DNA from: Manduca sexta
Lineage: Eukaryota > Arthropoda > Insecta > Lepidoptera > Sphingidae
Length of the DNA stretch: 64,000 bases
Direction: 5' to 3'
Assembly (NCBI RefSeq): GCF_014839805.1
Contig: NC_051138.1
Coordinates: 14,722,020-14,786,019, forward strand
The notes below the pieces were generated by a model. The model was not told the origin of the DNA and searched no databases. It saw nothing but the letters and a program-made list of their open reading frames with translations. Positions 58,010-64,000 of this stretch are shown here, one piece after another. The translations under genes and the position numbers were made by a program. How positions within the stretch are numbered: position 1 is the stretch's first letter; every line of letters starts with the position of its first letter.

Positions 58010-58266
58010 AAATGACTCAGTCGCTGCTCGGAGTCAGGAAGTTGGCAGTGAGATACCCCCGTGCCTCGGAACGCACGTAAAGCCGTTGGTCCTGGGCCTG
58101 ATTTCTCTCCGGTCATGTCGGATTGCCGTCTCACCGGACTATGAGAGTGAAGGAACAAAGAGTGCACCTGTGTATTGCGCACACTTGTGCACTGTTATAT
58201 CTCCTGCGTACTTGGCTAATCTCCGTTGACATTGGCCACCGTGGCCGAAATTCGGTTAGTAAGGAA
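58010..58266 (+). repeat. Interspersed retroelement-derived repeat
   Basis: The ordered blocks 'ctgctcggagtcaggaagtt', 'cggtcatgtcggattgccgt', 'tatgagagtgaaggaac', 'gagtgcacctgtgtattgcg', 'gtgcactgttatatctcctg' and 'ggccaccgtggccgaaa' form a repeat I recognise from many lepidopteran sequences, likely the 3' part of a LINE. No open frame is kept. It is far GC-richer than its flanks. Confidence 0.7.
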
Positions 58267-58656
58267 TCAATAGGTATAGTTTGATTTCCTCGGCCTAGCA
58301 ATATTGTTAATAGTTTTTACATGTCAAATCGTTATCACCTTTTTCGAGTTCATCAAATAATTAACAATCTAGCCGAATCGTGTAAGAGGAAACAAAGCGA
58401 ATCAACATTAAACACTGATTCAAGTAAGTTCGATAAATAAAAAAGCAAAATATTACCAAAATTAATTTGACGACCCATTTTTCGATTTAATTAAATAACG
58501 TTGGTGTGCCTTTCAGAAATTGCCCCTCGGTGATGGGTTAAAAAGGCTCCGTCCACGTCTCGACGCGACGTATTAAAATGTAAGGGACAAGACAGCCGGT
58601 TATCTCCGGACATGCAATTTTTGGCCATTCATTTATCAACAGCACCGCACAATTAC
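58267..58656. other. Non-coding DNA
   Basis: Nothing recognised. 58510-58625 is mildly GC-richer. Confidence 0.45.
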
Positions 58657-58818
58657 TATCGATTTTTTTTCGATTAATCGATAGGCCAACCTTATCGATT
58701 TTCTACTATTCGTGGAAATCGAAATGCGTTTTTGATTATATTAAATATCGAATACGTAATTAAAGATGGATAAAAATGCATTAGTGACGTGACAATCATA
58801 TCTTGTCCATTATCGATA
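58657..58818. promoter_or_regulatory. Cluster of TATCGAT motifs
   Basis: tatcgat at 58657-58663, atcgata at 58677-58683, tatcgat at 58693-58699 and the full palindrome TATCGATA at 58811-58818. TATCGATA is the DRE site bound by DREF in Drosophila, often near promoters of housekeeping and insulator-linked genes. A CpG-rich stretch follows at 58830-58870 ('gggttgcgcgggcggtgcgc'). Confidence 0.3.
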
Positions 58819-58872
58819 AATGCGGGTATAGTGAACGGGTTGCGCGGGCGGTGCGCCGTCACGACGCCCGGT

Positions 58873-60035
58873 GGGATCAAAATAATTAATCTTTGAGTTA
58901 CGAAATTGTGAACTGAACCTTTTTGAGGGATGCCCTGTTAAGTTAATCAATTTGCGAACGATACCGGGGCCTGTTTGTTAATGAAATACGGGATTGAGTT
59001 GACTGTTTGTGCGTGAGTTTATATACGCTGTTAATTAAACGTGTGGAGTTTTGTAACGTCACGGTTTTTGATGGTATTTATTTTGATGTAATTTTATTTT
59101 GTTTATTTTTTATTTATAACTTATTTCAGTGAAAACATAAATGTAACAGCAAATATTGGAATTTTTGTCTAGATTTTTTTTATTTTACATCGATCCTTTT
59201 GAAATTCGGCTTCGTATTATCGACACACACATCACTAACAGTTGAAATCACATAAGAATCACATGCACACCGCACTGTGGCCGAAATCAGTCGGCCACGA
59301 GTTTTTGGCCTCATCAAAACGCAATCGTGCCTCGCGTCAATAAAGCTTTTTTCATAGCCGTTGCTCACTTCGAAAACGATTTTCTATCCCTTATGATTAT
59401 GGGTCATTTTATTTAAGTATAAAACTATTATTAATGTATTATATCTCCGTCGGGGCCATTACGTCGGTGTTTTTGTTAATTTTTTCAACATTCGCACACA
59501 ATTCGACGATGTGTAATGTTGTGTAATTATTATGACATTTTCATTATTTGCACATGTTTGGCGTATAAAAACGGCGATGAGTTTGAAAATATAATTGTTT
59601 GTCTGTAATTTGAGGGATTAAATTAAATATGAGTTATGGGTTAGGGACCTTTTTTACCTTTATACATACGTACTATGTTTTTTCTGGTATGAATATTTAT
59701 ACAAAAACTAATACATATTCTTTATTGCAGAATGTAGGTATTTAGTGTATAGGTGGTTTTTAAATATAAAAAATGTTCCAATACATTCTACCGGGATAGG
59801 TGTCGGTGTGCAATACTATACTATACTATATAGTACACGGTGCTACTACTTTTGCATCGTTTTTTTTATATAATATATGATTCACATTATATTTCTTATA
59901 ATTATATTATTTGTTTTATGAAACGGTTTTCAATTAACACCTGATGACACGTTGGCACCTTTGATCCGTATTTAAGAAAGAAAATTCTATATTAGCGATT
60001 GAACGTTCGTCATTGGTTCGTTTTGCTATATTACA
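58873..60035. other. Non-coding DNA
   Basis: No gene recognised. A 62-codon minus ORF at 59180-59368 is CpG-richer than its flanks but has no domain. It includes the short hairpin gtggccga/tcggccac (59277-59298). A (tacta)n-like patch lies at 59813-59833. Confidence 0.45.
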
Positions 60036-60378
60036 AACTAGCTTTCGCCCGCAACTCCGACCGCGTGATAAAGATTTTCCGGGCTAAAGTTTTCCATTAT
60101 AGATATCTCGCTTAATATTTCCCTGGGATAGAAAGGAGGCTTTATCCTTTTCAAGATCTCAAACTATTTCCATAACAAATATCTTTGAAATCCGTTGAGT
60201 AGTTTTTGAGTTTATCGCGTTTAGACAGGCCGACAGAAGCGACGGAGGACTTTGTTTTAAAATATATTTTTTAGAATTTTTTAAAAGGATACTTGATCAT
60301 TGGTTAGCTTTAACCGTTTACGCAGTGTAGATAACGGAAACCCTCAAAAGGTATACATTTTTCCGTTTTTGTTATTCC
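60036..60378 (+). mobile_element. LINE-tail repeat, second copy of the 10-kb element
   Basis: 'actagctttcgcccgcaac', 'gattttccgggctaaagttt', 'gttgagtagtttttgagttt', 'ggactttgttttaaaatata' and 'taaccgtttacgcagtg' align in order with 10046-10380. It stops where the 123-bp minisatellite begins in the other copy, so the minisatellite is absent here. Confidence 0.75.
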
Positions 60379-62577
60379 AAAACTTTCATCCTCTAACTAC
60401 AAAGTGCATAATATGTAACAATCTGTAAAACTTGATATGTACAAAACTCGATACCTCATTTGAAGTACCTATTTGTTTCTTTATATAAATAGATTTATAT
60501 ACTTACCTGTACTTTATTTCATATAAACGCTTTTGTTCCATTTTCAAAACGAATCTCAAAACACTTAAATCTTTTTCTTCATCGACAACCTTACAAATAC
60601 TGGCCATTAAAAAATGACTACTAAATATCAGCGCAAAGGTATTAAGTCATACGGCCAAGCTCTTCCTGCTGTTAGCATCACAAGTCACGACGGTCGCATA
60701 TGCATCGCCCTGATAGCTTCAGCGAACAAAACCCGAGATAACCTCCGTACAGCCAACAAAAACTTTTTGTACAATGGCATAGATAATTGAAAATTTCTCA
60801 AGACACACGCCATCTGGCGCTACGGTATTGCTATTGTTGGTGTTATCAGTTCGCTTTCTTTTTGAGGCATCGATCGGTTGGAATTGAGGCGGTTTTTGTG
60901 ACTGGTCGAGTTCAGGATAAACGTACTGTATTGTGCATGCTCAGTTTTTCAAATTGTATAGCTCTAAGGTAAAAAAAATGGCGTCGTTTATAAGGAAATT
61001 CTGAATTCCTTCTATGTCTGCCCGCAGCACATAAGTACTTAAATGCCTGAATAAATTAATTAAGTAGGTTTAAAATTTCACGCAGTTAATGTTCGATATG
61101 TAAGTACCCATAGCTGTTGATTCTTTTTATAATCAGACTGATCTAACGTTTGTTTAGGGTCCTTTAATCTAAAGTAGCGCTAATAAAACGTCGCGACAAT
61201 CCTCGGCTGCGGACCGACTCCCTTAATGTTGCATCCTCGGAACGATTATGTTTTATGATTATGAATTTCGAACTCGGAGACGGTTACTTAGTAGCCATTT
61301 AAATATTCCTATAAAAGAAAAATAAAGATATCCTTAAGTAACTTTTCGGAATGTTGGTACAGTTACATCGTCTGGTTGGTAGCCTTGCGATTGGAATATC
61401 TATTTCTTGATAATTATTTATTATTTTCAACATACCCGATGTGTGAAGATTTCAAGAAAGGAAAATAGTATTATCGGTCAGTATTAATGCTAAATAGTCG
61501 ATAAATGCCTACGAAATTTAAATTTTGACAGTATTGATAAACATTCCAAATTCAAAATTATCTTGTTCCATATTTAAATGCTTTCAAAACAGCTGTAAAG
61601 GTTAGTGCGTACAGATATGGATCTGAGCAGCGAAAGATGAGTGTTGTGCTGTGAATGTCTATTGGGGTCATTACTACGAGAAAACATTATCGGCCGTGCT
61701 TGCTGCGGTGTCATAGGGCTTGAAGAATGCTTTAATAAATATATCGATAATTCGAATTGACTAAATGTAATCGTCATTATAATATTTGTATCACATGCAA
61801 ATTAAATTATTTATTGACGTAAAATGTAATAACAATTTGTATAACAGTCTGATAGCCAGTATTATGTATGTCAGTTTTACAAAAAAACTTACTTTATTTA
61901 ACAAAATGTATCAATATTGTTAAAATGCAATAAAATTCAAATAATACTGATACAACGTAAATCGTCATAAATAACCTTTATAGCAGTTGGAAACATTTGC
62001 ATAATAACTCGATCATTACGTCGATACGAACATAAGTTTCCGACACATCACTATCCCGGCCACCCCGCCGTGTCAATATAAGCCAGCCAATTGTGTATGA
62101 GTCGGCAACAATTCACGGCTATTCAATAAGCTCTTCGCTCACCGCAGATTGGTATCGAATACATCACAAACTTCCACGCACAATCCATCATACGAAAATC
62201 ATCCTTATGACATCAGTAATAAGGCATTATTGATGGTAAACACAAACTTGTTCGGGTCGACCGACCCAGCGATTCGTTTGACTTTATTAAAAGCAAGCGT
62301 GCGGTGATAGAAATTTGGTATGCGCGAATGATAAAAAAAGCGGACGGTGAGAAAATCTAATGACTCGGAAAGAACGAAGCAACACGCTACAAAAAATGAC
62401 TAATAGCAATTTAAATCTATCGAAGCGTTTGCTGTACCACTGTCTAATATAATATTAAATGGAAGCCGTCTTTATTGCCACGTTACGTTTTTTATACGAT
62501 CAAAAGAAATATCGTTTCGCTAACGAACACGGAACATAAACAAATCAGCGTTCTATGATTAATTACGTACGATTTTT
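60379..62577. other. Non-coding DNA
   Basis: No gene or repeat recognised. 62040-62290 is less AT-rich and carries a forkhead-type 'ggtaaacacaaac' and 'gggtcgaccgaccc' (a 14-bp palindrome-like run), a candidate regulatory element. Confidence 0.45.
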
Positions 62578-62781
62578 TATCGATTATTATCGATACGAGT
62601 GAATTTACTTAATCAATTTCATAAAATCGATTTTTGTATTCCATTCATATTCTGGCCAGTGCAGCGCTGAAACAAAAGCCCAATTTATTTTTTTAAATCC
62701 CACACCGCGTATTCCAATTTCAAAACCGCATTCCATAAAAACGATCCCGCGTGGCGGGTAGTGATGCGCGTGTTATCGATA
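62578..62781. promoter_or_regulatory. TATCGATA motif cluster
   Basis: tatcgat at 62578-62584, full TATCGATA at 62588-62595, atcgat at 62626-62631 and full TATCGATA at 62774-62781. It is followed by a CpG-richer block (62740-63010). Same motif type as at 58657-58818. DREF-type binding is possible. Confidence 0.3.
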
Positions 62782-63159
62782 ACGCTTTTGGATGCGAGTG
62801 CAGTGCCCCGACCCCGTGTAACGGTAAGGGCCGTCAATCTCAAATCAACCATTTTCGTTTTGCCGACGTAGAAGTTATTTTCTATTATTCATGCCCGAAA
62901 CACTATGGCCGAAGGTCGAAAATGTTTTGGATTGTAATAAATTAATCTGGCAATAGTTTTTGTGTCGGGAGGTGTCAGCTTGACGTATCGACCGCGCCGT
63001 GTATTGAGTTTGAACTTTAGTTCATATCCTTGCGTGTTATGGGGACTTTCGATTCATTTTTTTACAAAAATATTCCAGATATAGAGCAGTAGGTTTGATT
63101 ATCTTGAAATTTGATTTTATTTCTCAAAACTTTGGTATTAATTTTGATCGCACTTATAT
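62782..63159. other. Non-coding, partly CpG-richer DNA
   Basis: A 64-codon ORF (62751-62945) covers a CpG-richer patch with a donor-like 'cggtaagg' at 62821-62828, but no domain is recognisable. Confidence 0.35.
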
Positions 63160-63475
63160 TATTTTATAATAATACAACTCTATATTATATACTGTCACAC
63201 TGCTGGGCACGGGCCTCTTATACTACTGAGCGGGATCAGGCGTTAGACTAGCACACTGGCCTTCAAAATTCCTATAGAAAACTTCTCCGGTATGCAGGTT
63301 TCCACACGATATTTTCTTTCATCGGTAAAGCAAGCGATACTTCACAAAGAATGTGTATTCTTTGTGAAGTATAGTATATATGTGAAGTATGTGTGTACAT
63401 ATTTTAGAAAAGTCAGAAGTGTGTGCCCTTGGGATTTGAACCTGCAGACATTCGTCTTGTTAGTCTGTTCCACAC
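63160..63475 (-). mobile_element. SINE-2, rearranged copy
   Basis: On the plus strand: 'cacactgctgggcacgggcc', 'gcaggtttccacacgat' and 'gtaaagcaagcgatacttc', then 'cccttgggatttgaacctgc' with a perfect B box on the minus strand. It lacks the 'tagtgcggattggtagactt' block (an internal deletion near 63262) and has gained a perfect inverted duplication at 63337-63372. Both ends of the family are present. Confidence 0.85.
63337..63372. repeat. Perfect 16-bp inverted repeat inside SINE-2
   Basis: atacttcacaaagaat (63337-63352) is the exact reverse complement of 63357-63372, with loop gtgt. The other SINE-2 copies carry only one arm, so the second arm is new. This fits a template switch during replication. 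Confidence 0.95.
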
Positions 63476-64000
63476 CCAATCAGGGTATCGCTGGCGCAAT
63501 TATATTATTATATTCTTAACCATTGTACAATCTGAAGAACGAAAGGAAAAATAAACCACTAGCCCATTTCACATCAATCAAGAATCTAGGAACTTTAGTT
63601 TCAACGCAGCCTGCGTTTGAACTAAATAAGGCGTATTTACATTCTTGCTCGGAAGCTGATTTATAATAAGGAACTTAGTTCTGCCCTAGAATTGCGTCTA
63701 TGTGTAACAAAGCGGAGTTCAGTGACTTCAAGTATAAAAGATTTAGTTTTTGCCGTATGCGTCATGGTTAATGCGAAAAACTACTATGGAAAGTTACAAG
63801 GGAACCTGACAAGGAAAAGATAAATATATTATGGTCGTAGTGTAATTTTAATCATGCATTGATCGAGTTCCGTGGCTATTAATATTATAATCAACTACAC
63901 GTTTCTATTTATTCTCTGTTCTAAATGTTAAAATATTTATAAGAAATAGTATGATTTTTTTTTCTATTATTATAGCGTTATCTATGGAATAAAATAACTG
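63476..64000. other. Non-coding DNA to the window end
   Basis: No gene or repeat recognised. Confidence 0.5.

Noticed and set aside
59815..59833. Microsatellite (tacta)n
   Set aside because: Only three to four imperfect units; too short to report as a feature of note.

Overview
This window looks like non-coding nuclear DNA from a moth or butterfly (Lepidoptera). It is AT-rich. It contains no open reading frame longer than 140 codons and nothing resembling a bacterial operon, rRNA or functional tRNA gene. It is dotted with short interspersed repeats of types I recognise from lepidopteran genomes: two tRNA-derived SINE families, decayed 3' tails of LINE-type retrotransposons, and several short non-autonomous repeats. 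Order-level assignment is fairly secure. I cannot name the species or the flanking gene.

Layout. 0-5.5 kb: an intact tRNA-SINE with a perfect 16-bp target-site duplication, a LINE tail, and a dense patch of repeats at 4.4-5.5 kb. 5.5-15 kb: the most repeat-rich part. It holds a SINE-2 copy with a 12-bp target duplication, a LINE tail expanded into a 4 x 123 bp minisatellite plus a CAAA microsatellite, adjoining SINE-2 and SINE-1 copies, a SINE-1 fragment nested inside another repeat, and a 214-bp direct repeat that is about 99% identical. 15-31 kb: mostly unique AT-rich DNA with a few LINE remnants, a remnant of a reverse-transcriptase C-terminus, and CpG-rich patches at 22.1, 27.4 and 30.5 kb. 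31-45 kb: scattered SINE remnants, a perfect 18-bp hairpin at 38.3 kb, a CpG-rich patch at 41.4 kb, and an exon-like open stretch at 43.1-43.4 kb with a weak insect-chemoreceptor look. 45-58 kb: largely unique DNA. The best candidate gene in the window is a 115-codon ORF on the minus strand at 56.66-57.01 kb, with a possible promoter to its right. 58-64 kb: two LINE-type repeats, clusters of TATCGAT-type motifs, and a rearranged SINE-2 copy.

Interpretation. The window is either a large intron or an intergenic region. Several short CpG-rich, repeat-free segments stand out against the AT-rich background and are the best candidates for enhancers or promoters, but I could make no alignment to confirm conservation. 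I found no convincing new biological system. The most useful leads are the two exon-like ORFs, the near-identical 214-bp duplication, the 123-bp minisatellite, and three inverted repeats that look like template-switch events. Repeat families are given local labels here (SINE-1, SINE-2, rep-B, rep-C, rep-D, LINE-tail), because exact database names cannot be confirmed from the sequence alone.
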